Source: Shewanella sp. Choline-02u-19 (GTDB lineage Bacteria; Pseudomonadota; Gammaproteobacteria; Enterobacterales; Shewanellaceae). Taken from it: a stretch of 64,000 nucleotides of DNA. Positions 43,901 to 52,824 of this stretch are shown piece by piece. Made by a program: the position numbers and the translations under genes. The stretch is from positions 1,612,001-1,676,000 of the forward strand of contig NZ_PJBE01000013.1 of the NCBI RefSeq assembly GCF_002836205.1. The letters are read 5' to 3'. The notes under the pieces are model-generated. The model was not told the DNA's origin. It ran no database searches and saw only the letters and a list, made by a program, of their open reading frames with translations. Numbering within the stretch: position 1 is the first letter of the stretch; each line of letters starts with the position of its first letter.

Positions 43901-45746
43901 GGATCCAATAAGTCGCACCGTCAGCATTTATGACTTCATATGGACGTTCGTTAATGACACGTAAGCCAAAGTTTTCCAACATAGGTAACACGTCAGAAAG
44001 GTGGATCGGTTCATCTTTATGGAATAACTTTAAACGCACTTTACTATTTTTAAGCGCCGTTTCCTGTGGCTGATAAAACAGCATGCCCAGTTTATGATTG
44101 TCATCTAATGCTTCAAGCTGTTGAATATCAACGACAGAAGAACTGGGTAGTACATCTTCTTTATAGCTACGAGGAAACGCATTTACGTAGCGCTTAACCA
44201 AGCTTGTGCCAATTTCTTCACCTTGAGCACTAATTAAAGCACTGCCCAGTTTGTCTTCCCAAGAACGAGCTGCTTCAGTCAAATTATTCTCTATCGCTGC
44301 CACATCAACATCCATATTATTGTTATCAACTTTGATAATGTAATGAGTACGAGCCAAGGTTGACTCTGAGAAATATGTTGTAAACTCAACATCTTCACTA
44401 CTATTAAAATGCTGAGCTAAAATCCGTTGGGTATCTTCACGTAGCTTAGTGTTGTAACGGTCTTTAGACACATATACTAAGCAAGATAAGAATCGACCAA
44501 AGCCATCTTTTCTGACAAATAATTTTAGCTTGTCTCGGTCTTGCATCTCAAGTACACCGTGTGCAATACGGGCTAGTTCTTCTACATTTGCCTGGATTAA
44601 CTCATCACGGGGTAACGTCTCAAGAATATGCATTAATGCTTTATAATCGTGAGAACGAGGTGTTAGTCCTGAACGGTCAAGCACGCGCTGTACTTTCTCT
44701 GCAAGCAATGGGATTTCACGCGGGCTACGGTTATATAAGTTAGAGGCGTACAAACCGATAAAACGATCTTCGCCAATAACATTACCATTATCGTCAAAAC
44801 GCTTAACACCAATATAATCGACATAGGCTGGACGATGAACTCGGCTCTTTTCACTACTTTTAGTCAATACCAACAAACTTGTATCAAGCGCTTCTTTGCG
44901 GGCACTTTCAGAGAAGTTAGACAGTAATAGACCGGTTTCAGTATTGGCTTTTGCCGATTTAGTCATCAAGCCCAAGCTTGTTGTCTTATCTGCAACGAGC
45001 TCTAAATCACCTTCCACTTTACGTAAATCGTAACGTCTATAACCTAATAAGGTAAAGTGGTGGTTATTGAGGTAATCGAGAAATTTAGTCGCTTCACTTA
45101 ACTCTGCTTTAGTACCAGGATAAGGACGGTTAGCCAGTTCAGTAATCGTCTCGCCCAACTTGGCCGACATTGCATTCCAATCTTTGACCGATATTGCGAC
45201 GTCCGCAATTATCGACTCAATCTCTTTGGTTAAGGCTTTAATATCCGCTTCGCTACTCTGTCTATCAATTTCAATCAAAAAGACGGCAACTTTATCAACA
45301 TCAGCTTGTTCGTCAGCGCTATAACTGACTTGAATGACTGAGCCATCTTTGCGCTCAATAGCCATTGGGGTATGGAGCATCATGTGCGCCGTAATACCGA
45401 GTCGATTAATTGCCATGCCGACAGAATCGACTAGGAAAGGCATATCGGGTTGAATGATCTCAATGATCGAATGGGTCGATTCCCAACCATGCTTCGATTG
45501 GCTCGGGTTAAACACACGAATGTGCCCTTCCCCGACGGAGGTTTTATTAAGGGCATTCCACTGACTCAAAACAGCACCATAAAGGTCACTGTCATTACGG
45601 GCATTGAGATCGTCTTTCGACATATGCGCGTATAGGCAAGTAGCAAACTGTTCTACTTGTTTTGCTTGTGAATGAGGCACTTTAGAATTAATAAGGTTAA
45701 CGACATTTTCTAGTAGTACTGAAGGCATTGCATCTTTCAAGGCCAT
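40902..45746 (-). CDS. gdhB: NAD-specific glutamate dehydrogenase, large (180-kDa class)
   Basis: 1614 residues, full length for the large NAD-dependent GDH class that converts glutamate to 2-oxoglutarate and ammonia for catabolic use of amino acids. A long N-terminal regulatory region (1-700, with ACT-like segments such as FLVDSVGMAINRLGI) precedes the catalytic domain. That domain shows the glutamate-binding lysine region VIVPVGAKGGFVCK, then GGLRWSDRREDFRTEVLGLVKAQ and GDMAGDVFGNGMLLS. A C-terminal helical domain follows. It is a single-gene unit with its own terminator. A CRP-like palindrome lies about 80 bases upstream, which would fit catabolic control. Confidence 0.96.
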   Translation of the reverse strand: MALKDAMPSVLLENVVNLINSKVPHSQAKQVEQFATCLYAHMSKDDLNARNDSDLYGAVLSQWNALNKTSVGEGHIRVFNPSQSKHGWESTHSIIEIIQPDMPFLVDSVGMAINRLGITAHMMLHTPMAIERKDGSVIQVSYSADEQADVDKVAVFLIEIDRQSSEADIKALTKEIESIIADVAISVKDWNAMSAKLGETITELANRPYPGTKAELSEATKFLDYLNNHHFTLLGYRRYDLRKVEGDLELVADKTTSLGLMTKSAKANTETGLLLSNFSESARKEALDTSLLVLTKSSEKSRVHRPAYVDYIGVKRFDDNGNVIGEDRFIGLYASNLYNRSPREIPLLAEKVQRVLDRSGLTPRSHDYKALMHILETLPRDELIQANVEELARIAHGVLEMQDRDKLKLFVRKDGFGRFLSCLVYVSKDRYNTKLREDTQRILAQHFNSSEDVEFTTYFSESTLARTHYIIKVDNNNMDVDVAAIENNLTEAARSWEDKLGSALISAQGEEIGTSLVKRYVNAFPRSYKEDVLPSSSVVDIQQLEALDDNHKLGMLFYQPQETALKNSKVRLKLFHKDEPIHLSDVLPMLENFGLRVINERPYEVINADGATYWILDFLMTTQAVATDNLADSQERFQTALSQVWKKELEDDGFNRLILSTGLTGREVSVLRAYAKYMRQIDSTFSQAYIEETFSSYPQIADLLVKMYIRKFNPKLKTRTLNKFIEQIDLRLDDVSSLDDDRIIRRYLDLINATNRTNFYQVSALGSAKSYISFKFAPELIPEMPKPLPKFEIFVYSPRVEGVHLRGGKVARGGLRWSDRREDFRTEVLGLVKAQQVKNTVIVPVGAKGGFVCKQLPTDGGREAFFAEGQECYRLFIRGLLDISDNIINGELVAPINVVRHDEDDPYLVVAADKGTATFSDIANEIADEYNFWLGDAFASGGSNGYDHKKMGITARGAWESVKRHFREMGVNCQTTDFSCLAVGDMAGDVFGNGMLLSKHIRLVAAFNHMHIFIDPNPDAVSSYVERERLFALPRSSWEDYNAELISKGGGIFLRSAKSIPLSAEMKKMLGTQKASMPPLELLKELLKMQVDLIWNGGIGTYVKATRETHAEVGDRANDSIRVNGNEVRAKVVGEGGNLGCTQLGRIEYCANGGRMNTDFVDNVGGVDCSDNEVNIKILLNALVADGEMTVKQRNRLLVDMTDEVSRIVLQDCKDQTRTISVTQVRGAEQLKDQIRFIHYLEKEGKLDRALEFLPNEDELADRLVNGKSLTRPELSVLVAYAKMVLKEQLLTVEITEDSFLSQLLVAYFPQQLQEKYTVNMAAHPLRGEIIATSLANELVNDMGLNFVQRMQDETGASVAEAAICYTMAREVFGLADLTKSITDLNGIIPAVVQCEMLHQLRRNIRRASRWFLRHRNRNLNIEQTIEFFRPVFDELKANVHQYMVNDEVAGIRAESDALIKEGVPEDVAMVVANVSTLFSALDIAQICDLEAKPVPLVAETYFKLGASVDLHWFLEQISAQPVTNHWQALARAAFREELDWQQRSLSSVVLRTCTESCDASKIISEWIESNQGLLERWFHMLADFKTSQSHEFAKFSVALRELNLLILHCEGQK

Positions 45747-45823
45747 GTTGGTGATTCCTTAGGGGGCTATGGCAGCTCTTTTATATTTTTATGGATGCTT
45801 CAAATCTGACCTGAGCCTTTTTC

Positions 45824-45839
45824 TGTGACCTAGGTCATA
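45824..45839. promoter_or_regulatory. Candidate CRP-like site upstream of gdhB
   Basis: TGTGA-CCTAGG-TCATA compares with the CRP consensus TGTGA-N6-TCACA (one mismatch). Its core TGACCTAGGTCA is a perfect 12-bp palindrome. It lies 78 bases upstream of the start codon. Binding is inferred. Confidence 0.45.
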
Positions 45840-45968
45840 GCGCGAAGTCTATTACTAAACCTGCCATAATTCGAGAACTATTTTAGTGGTAGAGCCTCCT
45901 TAAAACATTGCTCAGCAGCTTTTCTGGCTGTCTGGTGAAATAACAATCGCTGATAGCGTTTTTTTATG

Positions 45969-46002
45969 CAAAAAAAAAGAGAAGCTTTAGCTTCTCTTCT
46001 TG
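45969..46002 (-). terminator. Terminator of the DUF1302-MMPL cassette
   Basis: Minus strand AGAGAAGCT-AA-AGCTTCTCTTTTTTTTTT just past the MMPL gene stop. Confidence 0.9.
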
Positions 46003-46008
46003 TTTCAT

Positions 46009-48312
46009 TTACTTGGGTTGCCGCCAAAATACCGCGGCTATCGCCGGTAGGATAATGATGGCACCTAGCATGTTCACCAAAAACATGAAGGTGAGCAAAA
46101 TACCCATGTCCATTTGGAATTTAAGGGCAGAGAAGAACCAAGTACTTACCCCTATCGCAAGTGTTAAACCGGTAAAGATAACCGCACTGCCTCGCTCTAC
46201 TAACGCCTCGTAATAGGCTTGTTGAACTGGCATTCCATCTCTTAATCTTACCGCCATAGTCGATAGGATATAGATCCCGTAATCAACACCGATGCCGACG
46301 CCTAAGGCAATAACCGGTAATGTACTTACCGCAAGACCAATATCGAGCTGAGTCATCAATGCTTGCGCTAAGGTTGATACCACATACAAAGGTAAAATAA
46401 CCGCAATGGTTGCCCGTAAAGAGCGGAAGCTAATTAAGCACAACACAAATACGGCACCATAGACGTAAAGCATCATTGGAAGTTGCGCTTCAGCAACCGC
46501 TTCGTTAGTTGCAGCCATCACGCCAACAGGACCTGATGCTAACCTAAAGGTAAGCTGCTCATTATTCATCTGCTGTTGCAGTTGATTGACCTTATTGATA
46601 ACGACTTCAATGGTTTCTGCTTTGTGATCTTTTAAGAAAAGATACACCGGCATAACAGAACAATCGCTGTTCAATAAACCTGAAGTGGTTGGCACCCGCC
46701 CTACTGCTTGCACAAGACTGGCTGTGTTTCTAGGCAAGACTTGCCACTTAGGATTACCTTCATTAAAGCCAGCGTTTACTCTTTTAGCGACAGAGGCCAG
46801 ACTTGCCGTTGATTCAACACCAGCAGTGTTACTCAATTGCCACTCAAATTCATCAATTTGCGTTAATACTGAGTGGTAGGTACAAGCTTCAGGGAATGCT
46901 TCTACGATAATAGTCATTACATCGGTGGTAATTGTAAACTTATCGGTAATGAAAAAAGTATCCTGATTATATCGAGAATCTAAGTGCAGTGCAGGAGCGC
47001 CGCCTTGAAGATCACCTATTTTCATTTTGTTCGCTTGTTGTAAACCAACAGCATATAAACCAGCTGTAATGAGTAAAACCCATATTGCATATTTAGGCGT
47101 TGCAAACTTTGACAGCTTGACCCAAATATTATTGGCTTTAACAGGTGCAGTGTTCTTTTGCGCCTGAACTTGCGTATAAGAAATAACAAGTGGCAACAAA
47201 ATGAGGTTGGTCAGAATAATGACCGCGACACCAAGAGAGGCTGAAATAGCCAGTTCGCGAATAATGCCAATATCAATCGTCAGTAGCGTCATAAATCCTA
47301 TCGTATCTGATAGGAGAGCCACGCCGCCGGGGATCAATAAACTTCTAAACGCTAGCGCCGCCGCAGCTTTAGTACTGCGCCCATCATTGACCCTACGCTT
47401 GACCGCATTAATCATCTGTACACTATGACTTACGCCTATCGCAAAGACCAAAAACGGTATCAAGATAGACATGGGATCTAAACCAAAGCCAACAACCGTT
47501 AATAAACCAAGCTGCCAAACAACTGCGGTAAGACTACAAACAAGCGGTAATAGAGTCAGCACGATTGATTTAGAGAAAAAGTAAACCATAATCGCGGTGA
47601 CAACAATTGCGATTAAGAAAAATAGTAATACGCCTTTTGCACCTTCAGCAACGTCGCCAGCCATTTTAGAAAAACCGATAATATGAATTTTTATATCATC
47701 AGTTTCGTATTGAGCTCTTAGCTCCTGCTCTAACTGCTCTGCAATCGCTAACGTATCAAGAGGCTTACCGGTTTGAGGATCGAAATCCATTAACTGAGCA
47801 CTCACCATTGCTGCAGAATAATCCTCAGCAATAAGTCGACCGACGACTCCCGCTTTCTCAATATTGCCCCGAACGATAGCTAAGCCTTGGTCAGTCGTCG
47901 TAAAGTCTGCAGGTATAACGGGACCACCGGCAAAACCATCTTCGACCACCTCAGTAAAACGAGTCGATGGGGAAAATAGCGATTTAACCTGTGCCCTATC
48001 AACACCAGGGATAAAAAATAGCTGATCGTGAACATTTTTGAGTGCATCAAAAAAGTTCGCGTTAAAGATATTTCCGCTAGTGTCTTCAACCGCCACCATA
48101 ACGCTATTGGCTCCACCAAACTGCTTTTGGTGTTTTAAATAGGTTTTCATATAACTGTGGTTTAGCGGAATATTTTTAACAAATGCCGCATCCATTTTCA
48201 GATTGCTTGCTTGCAAACCTAAAAAAAGAGTGGTGATTATAAATAAGAAAATAACGAAAGCGCGATGCCTGAAAAGATAGGTTTCAATGCCATTTACGAG
48301 TTTATCTAACAT
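46009..48312 (-). CDS. MMPL/RND-family inner-membrane exporter
   Basis: 767-residue RND-superfamily transporter of the MMPL/sterol-sensing type, related to hydrophobic-molecule exporters such as HpnN and mycobacterial MmpL. It has two symmetrical halves, each with one membrane helix, a large periplasmic loop and a five-helix bundle. The first bundle includes MSILIPFLVFAIGVSHSVQMI (intact functional helix) and the second STLPVIALGVGIGVDYGIYIL, the Gly-Asp-Tyr motif of the proton relay. Last gene of the cassette, 13 bases after the YCF48 gene; a strong terminator follows. Substrate is unknown; a lipid or other hydrophobic compound is inferred from the family and neighbours. Confidence 0.9.
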   Translation of the reverse strand: MLDKLVNGIETYLFRHRAFVIFLFIITTLFLGLQASNLKMDAAFVKNIPLNHSYMKTYLKHQKQFGGANSVMVAVEDTSGNIFNANFFDALKNVHDQLFFIPGVDRAQVKSLFSPSTRFTEVVEDGFAGGPVIPADFTTTDQGLAIVRGNIEKAGVVGRLIAEDYSAAMVSAQLMDFDPQTGKPLDTLAIAEQLEQELRAQYETDDIKIHIIGFSKMAGDVAEGAKGVLLFFLIAIVVTAIMVYFFSKSIVLTLLPLVCSLTAVVWQLGLLTVVGFGLDPMSILIPFLVFAIGVSHSVQMINAVKRRVNDGRSTKAAAALAFRSLLIPGGVALLSDTIGFMTLLTIDIGIIRELAISASLGVAVIILTNLILLPLVISYTQVQAQKNTAPVKANNIWVKLSKFATPKYAIWVLLITAGLYAVGLQQANKMKIGDLQGGAPALHLDSRYNQDTFFITDKFTITTDVMTIIVEAFPEACTYHSVLTQIDEFEWQLSNTAGVESTASLASVAKRVNAGFNEGNPKWQVLPRNTASLVQAVGRVPTTSGLLNSDCSVMPVYLFLKDHKAETIEVVINKVNQLQQQMNNEQLTFRLASGPVGVMAATNEAVAEAQLPMMLYVYGAVFVLCLISFRSLRATIAVILPLYVVSTLAQALMTQLDIGLAVSTLPVIALGVGIGVDYGIYILSTMAVRLRDGMPVQQAYYEALVERGSAVIFTGLTLAIGVSTWFFSALKFQMDMGILLTFMFLVNMLGAIIILPAIAAVFWRQPK

Positions 48313-48325
48313 AAGTCAGGTCCTA

Positions 48326-49342
48326 TTATTTTTGTTCTAACTTGATGAGACCTTTATTGCCTGCAACCCACAACATACCCGTGGAGTCTTTAGCAATTGC
48401 GACTAGATTTTCGCCCTGTCGTTGTTCAACCAGTTGCGCGTCACCGTTTTCCGTAACATCAATAATAACGCCAGCATTACCAACTAGACGCAACACAGAA
48501 CCCTCTAAAAGGATCCCTGCATTAATTGTCGAGTCGACAGGCAACATAATTTCCTGCCATGTCGCGAAGTCTTTATTTGACTTAAAAAGATGCCCTCTAA
48601 GCCCCATAACATAAACACTATTATCGACGACACTTACATTAAAGAGTGAGCCTTCGTAGGGAAAATCATTTTTCTGCCAATGGACACCTTTATCGCTCGA
48701 TATGGCGACAAGCCCCAGTTCGCCTACCATAATGAGTAGCTCATTCGAAACAGACACCACGCGATTAAAATGCGGTAGCAAGCTGTTACGCTCTGACAAA
48801 TACAGTGCTTCGTCTTCTGCTTTTAACTCTTCAAGATAAGCGACATCCTCTTCAAACAGAAGCTCTTGATGGTACTCACTGATCCAATTTTTACCGCCGT
48901 CATTTGTACGATAAAAAAGACCATAAGCACCGATTGCAATACCTTTATCTTTATCAAAAAAGTGTAGATCTAAAAAAGGTTTTTCTATTTCAGGGGCCTG
49001 CATCTGTAACTGCCAGGTCAAGCCGCCATCTTCGGTATGAATTATCGTAGCATCATGGCCAACTGCCCAACCTTCATCTTCAGATACAAAAAAAACTTTG
49101 GTTAATAGAGCAAATGTAGGAGTGTTGACTTGCTGCCATTTTTTATCGTAAACAAATGCGTGGCCACGATCGCCAACCGCAACCAAAGTATTACCGTATT
49201 GAACAATATCGAGGACTAACGAATGGATAGCTAGGGGTTGAATTTGTTGTTCTAGGGTTTGTTCTTGCGCTAATAAAGCAGAAGAATTAAAAATACTGGC
49301 GATACTCAAAAGAGAGATAAATCGAAGCATGCTAAACGACAT
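48326..49342 (-). CDS. YCF48/BNR-repeat periplasmic protein
   Basis: About 338 residues. A signal peptide (MSFSMLRFISLLSIASIF..., cleaved near LLAQEQ) is followed by a beta-propeller of the YCF48/photosystem II assembly factor type, recognised by repeats such as GWAVGHDATIIHTEDGGLTW, GIAIGAYGLFYRTNDGGKNW and GELGLVAISSDKGVHW. In non-photosynthetic bacteria such proteins are periplasmic partners of MMPL transporters, probably as scaffolds. The frame begins 10 codons earlier, but ATG 49342 has AAGGAAG five bases upstream. It sits between DUF1329 (20-base gap to the stop at 49393 side) and the MMPL gene. Confidence 0.87.
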   Translation of the reverse strand: MSFSMLRFISLLSIASIFNSSALLAQEQTLEQQIQPLAIHSLVLDIVQYGNTLVAVGDRGHAFVYDKKWQQVNTPTFALLTKVFFVSEDEGWAVGHDATIIHTEDGGLTWQLQMQAPEIEKPFLDLHFFDKDKGIAIGAYGLFYRTNDGGKNWISEYHQELLFEEDVAYLEELKAEDEALYLSERNSLLPHFNRVVSVSNELLIMVGELGLVAISSDKGVHWQKNDFPYEGSLFNVSVVDNSVYVMGLRGHLFKSNKDFATWQEIMLPVDSTINAGILLEGSVLRLVGNAGVIIDVTENGDAQLVEQRQGENLVAIAKDSTGMLWVAGNKGLIKLEQK

Positions 49343-49392
49343 ACAGACTTCCTTTAAATATAAGAGGGGCAAAGCGCCCCTCTTTAAGTGGG

Positions 49393-50757
49393 TTAACGAA
49401 TACCAGCGCGTCTTAGTGCAGCGGGAGTGAAATTACTTTCACTCAATTTTGCATCAAAGTCGTACATACGGCCTTCATTATCTAGACCCATTGCGATATA
49501 GCGACGAGACTGTAAGTCATGAAATACTTCTAAAGTACTCCACTGAGTTGGTACTTCGTAGTAGTTCAATCCATGAGCAATTGCCACACGGTAAAGCTCA
49601 TCTCGGTTGTCATAGATATCAGCTACCGATACCTGCCACGAGTCTTCATCAATGTAAAAAGTACGCGCTTTATAGATATGACGCATACCTTCTTTTAGCG
49701 TTGCTTTAACAACCCATACACGATGTTTTTCGTAACGAACAAACTCTGGATTGATATGACCTGGAGTGATGATTTGATCATAGGTAATCTTATCGGAATG
49801 CAGCTTATAATCGTTATAAGGAATATATAACTCTTGCTTGCCGACCAACTCCCAGTTGTAACGCACTGGCGACCCGTTAAACATATCAAAATCATCTGTC
49901 GTTCTTAGTCCATCAGAAACCGTGCCTGGCGTGTCAAATGCCACATTTGGCGCTTTACGTACACGACGTTGACCCGTGTTGTAAGTCCATGCTTGGCGTG
50001 GCAACTTCTCTTGGTCCATTGTTTCTTTTACAAGCAGTGCAGTACCCGCTAAACGAGCTGGCTGAATCACCACTTGTTTAAAGAAAAACAGCGTATTTTC
50101 TTTTGCGAGTTTATCCAATGTCATCTCTGGACGAGAATATTGAAAACGGATCTCTTCACCGGTCTCAACCAGTGTGTAACTACCACCTGCTGTTGGTGCG
50201 GCTTGACTACGAGAGGTTTTAATATCTACGCCGCGAAAACGCAGCACATGGTTCCAAATCACTTCCAAACCACTTGCAGGCATTGGGAACGGAATACCAA
50301 TAGATGCCCCCGTAATACCGTTACCACCATCAATTAACTCGGCGCGTGTCGCGTTAGCCAAAGTCGCATCGTATACAAACTGTGGCACAGACGCTGAGCG
50401 ACGCGTTTGATAAACATTCATTTTAAAAGTTTCAGGATAAAGCTCAAAAAGCTTGATTTGACCGTCGCTTAAAAATGCTTTGTATTTATCTTTGTTAGCA
50501 TTAGTAATGGTAAATTCAATTTTATCTGCTGGAAACGGATCTGGGTGATGCATGCCTTTACTGTAACCCGCAACAGGTTCAGTGATCCCGCCATCCCAAG
50601 CTGGGATAGATCCATCTTTATTACCTGCTTTCTCAGCGCCGAGTGGCGTAAACTCAGTACTTAATTTGGCTGCTTCTGCATCAGATACTTTTGCTAAAGC
50701 GCTGGTTGCGCCTAAAGCCAGAATGACTGCTGCAGACAATATCGCAAGATTTTTCAT
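49393..50757 (-). CDS. DUF1329 family periplasmic/outer-membrane protein
   Basis: 454 residues with a typical signal peptide (MKNLAILSAAVILALGATSALAKV). The family, DUF1329, has a predicted LolA/LolB-like fold, a hydrophobic half-barrel suited to carrying lipid chains. Conserved blocks visible are LSTEFTPLGAEKAGNKDGSI, IPAWDGGI, FPMPASGLEVIWNHVLRFRG and WVVKATLKEGMRHIYKARTF, where 'HIYKxRxFYIDEDSW' is a family landmark. It lies 18 bases downstream of DUF1302, as in many pseudomonads and marine bacteria. A lipid-chaperone role between the MMPL transporter and the outer-membrane protein is inference. Confidence 0.9.
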   Translation of the reverse strand: MKNLAILSAAVILALGATSALAKVSDAEAAKLSTEFTPLGAEKAGNKDGSIPAWDGGITEPVAGYSKGMHHPDPFPADKIEFTITNANKDKYKAFLSDGQIKLFELYPETFKMNVYQTRRSASVPQFVYDATLANATRAELIDGGNGITGASIGIPFPMPASGLEVIWNHVLRFRGVDIKTSRSQAAPTAGGSYTLVETGEEIRFQYSRPEMTLDKLAKENTLFFFKQVVIQPARLAGTALLVKETMDQEKLPRQAWTYNTGQRRVRKAPNVAFDTPGTVSDGLRTTDDFDMFNGSPVRYNWELVGKQELYIPYNDYKLHSDKITYDQIITPGHINPEFVRYEKHRVWVVKATLKEGMRHIYKARTFYIDEDSWQVSVADIYDNRDELYRVAIAHGLNYYEVPTQWSTLEVFHDLQSRRYIAMGLDNEGRMYDFDAKLSESNFTPAALRRAGIR

Positions 50758-50775
50758 TTTTATTGTCCTTGTGAT

Positions 50776-52824
50776 TTAGATTGAGTACTTAATGTTGAAC
50801 GACACATAGTCTCGATCAGCCATAGTATTAGTCGTTCCTACGCCGCCAAAGAAAGCGTTGTAAGAGACATCAGCGCTCCAGCGACTTTGGTAATCGAAGT
50901 TGACGCCTAAAGCGACCGACTTCTTACCTTCAGTAAATAGGAACATTGGATCGGGTGTAATACCATCAACATCGTGAGAGAAAATCACTCTCGGTGCGAT
51001 GTTTACTCCACCCCACACGTTGTTATAGTCAACCTTAGCCACTAAACGATAACCCCAAGCAAAATCGGTTGGGAATGGATTGGTTTCTGGACCGTTATGC
51101 ACTGCTTCAATAATGCCAGGCATATCAGGGTTACCACCTGAACGAGCGGTGCCAGGTCCATTTAAGCGAAGCTCATCAAAGCTCGGCATATCATGGATCC
51201 AAACGCCACCAATTTCAGCCAGCATCGTCAGATTATCGGTGCCCAATGTTGGACCAAATAGATGGGTAAAGGTTGTTTGAGCTTGAGTGGTATCTAAACG
51301 GATAAAACCTTCAGCATATTGACCCGGACCATAATTTTCAACTTGTGAAATACCGTCCAAATCGGGGCGTAAACCCGCATTTGCGAGTTGCTGTGGCATT
51401 GCTGCAAACAACAATTCAACATCATCAATCTGCAGCGGCTCATCTAAGCGATGAGCAATTTCACCCGCTACAGAGGTGTCACCCACAAGCGTGTTAAAGC
51501 TAAAGCCCATTAACTGAATATCTTCAGGATAAACAATTTGTGCTTTTGAAAAGGTTTCCAGTGCCAATAGGTCTTCACGCGTCATCATTTCGCCTGACTG
51601 CGCTTTTCCACCTAGGCGTTGTAAGTCTCTGCCAATCGCTTCTTGAGTGAAATTAGCCGTGGTACCACTAATCAGTGGACGACGGCTGTGATAATTCATG
51701 TAGTACAAGCCAAATTCGGTTTCACCCAGTTGAGGCGCGTAATAACCAAGTTTAACACCCCATTGGCCATCATCACTGGCTGAAGCATCATCTTCAACTA
51801 AGGTGGCCTTAGTCGGATAAGCTAATGCAAGCTGAGCTAGAGTTGCACCATCTACTTGTCCAGAGCCAACCATACCCACTAGCGTATTATACTCAGACAA
51901 AAGGAAATCAAGGTTCATGTCAGGATTTGAGTTAAAGCCTAACTGGGCATTTTGGTTATAACCGCCATAACCGGCAAAGTCATTACTTGAGAAACTAGAC
52001 CCAGGTGTAGGTACCCAAATTGGCTGCCAATCATATTGATAAAAACCTTCGACTGACAAGTCATCGGTTATCCCAAAAGATGCCCACACCATGCCCTGAG
52101 GCCTAAAAGCTTCTTTAAGCTCAGCACCTGGGGCATTCAAGATGTTTAAATCAACTGCGTTAATCGATCCGATACCGTGAGCAATTAAGGTACTTTCACC
52201 CCAAGAAACCACTTGATTACCGACACGGATGGATAGTGGATTAGCACCATCATTAAAATCGAAATCAGCGTAAACGAACGCATCAAGTAAGCGAATGTCT
52301 TTACACTGAACTTCTGATGCCTTGCTATCTTCACAAGGATCAAATTCTTTACCCGTTAGCGGGTCATTAAAGTCATAGTTACCATCATTGAGCTTACGAT
52401 CATAAAAGTACATACCACGCGCGAAAACACCGAAATTCTTGTACTTTAAAGATAGTTCGTGCAGACCTTTAAATATTTCAGAAGTGGTGTCGCCTTGCGA
52501 ATACAGTAAATTACTCAAATCACCGTTACTTGAATAGGAACCTGGTTGGGCCCAAATCTCAGCAGAGCTGTATTTGGTATTACCAAACGCCGAATAACCA
52601 GCCCAATCAAATTGCGGTTGGTTAACCTTACCAATCTGATTGTTCCAATCTCGCTCTGCAACTCGCCAACTCGCACCAGCAGTCCAGGTCGAATCAAATG
52701 TTCCCTCTACTTCGCCCCAATTAAATGAGACTGCATTAGCACTTGTTGATATGCCAAATCCGAGCGCCGCAACTATCCCCAAAGCGAGCGTCGACTTGTT
52801 AAAGCCGTTTTTAACCTTTTTCAT
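50776..52824 (-). CDS. DUF1302 family outer-membrane protein
   Basis: 682 residues with a signal peptide (MKKVKNGFNKSTLALGIVAALG..., cleaved near SANAVSF) followed by a long sequence of alternating amphipathic strands rich in aromatic residues and ending in IKYSI, as expected for a large outer-membrane barrel. Family blocks: VEGTFDSTWTAGASWRVAERDW, NPLSIRVGNQVVSWGESTLI and YNNVWGGVNIAPRVIFSHDV. First gene of a four-gene cassette (DUF1302, DUF1329, YCF48, MMPL). The ATG has GGAGAG nine bases upstream. An inverted repeat 74-89 bases upstream of the start may be an operator. Confidence 0.9.
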   Translation of the reverse strand: MKKVKNGFNKSTLALGIVAALGFGISTSANAVSFNWGEVEGTFDSTWTAGASWRVAERDWNNQIGKVNQPQFDWAGYSAFGNTKYSSAEIWAQPGSYSSNGDLSNLLYSQGDTTSEIFKGLHELSLKYKNFGVFARGMYFYDRKLNDGNYDFNDPLTGKEFDPCEDSKASEVQCKDIRLLDAFVYADFDFNDGANPLSIRVGNQVVSWGESTLIAHGIGSINAVDLNILNAPGAELKEAFRPQGMVWASFGITDDLSVEGFYQYDWQPIWVPTPGSSFSSNDFAGYGGYNQNAQLGFNSNPDMNLDFLLSEYNTLVGMVGSGQVDGATLAQLALAYPTKATLVEDDASASDDGQWGVKLGYYAPQLGETEFGLYYMNYHSRRPLISGTTANFTQEAIGRDLQRLGGKAQSGEMMTREDLLALETFSKAQIVYPEDIQLMGFSFNTLVGDTSVAGEIAHRLDEPLQIDDVELLFAAMPQQLANAGLRPDLDGISQVENYGPGQYAEGFIRLDTTQAQTTFTHLFGPTLGTDNLTMLAEIGGVWIHDMPSFDELRLNGPGTARSGGNPDMPGIIEAVHNGPETNPFPTDFAWGYRLVAKVDYNNVWGGVNIAPRVIFSHDVDGITPDPMFLFTEGKKSVALGVNFDYQSRWSADVSYNAFFGGVGTTNTMADRDYVSFNIKYSI

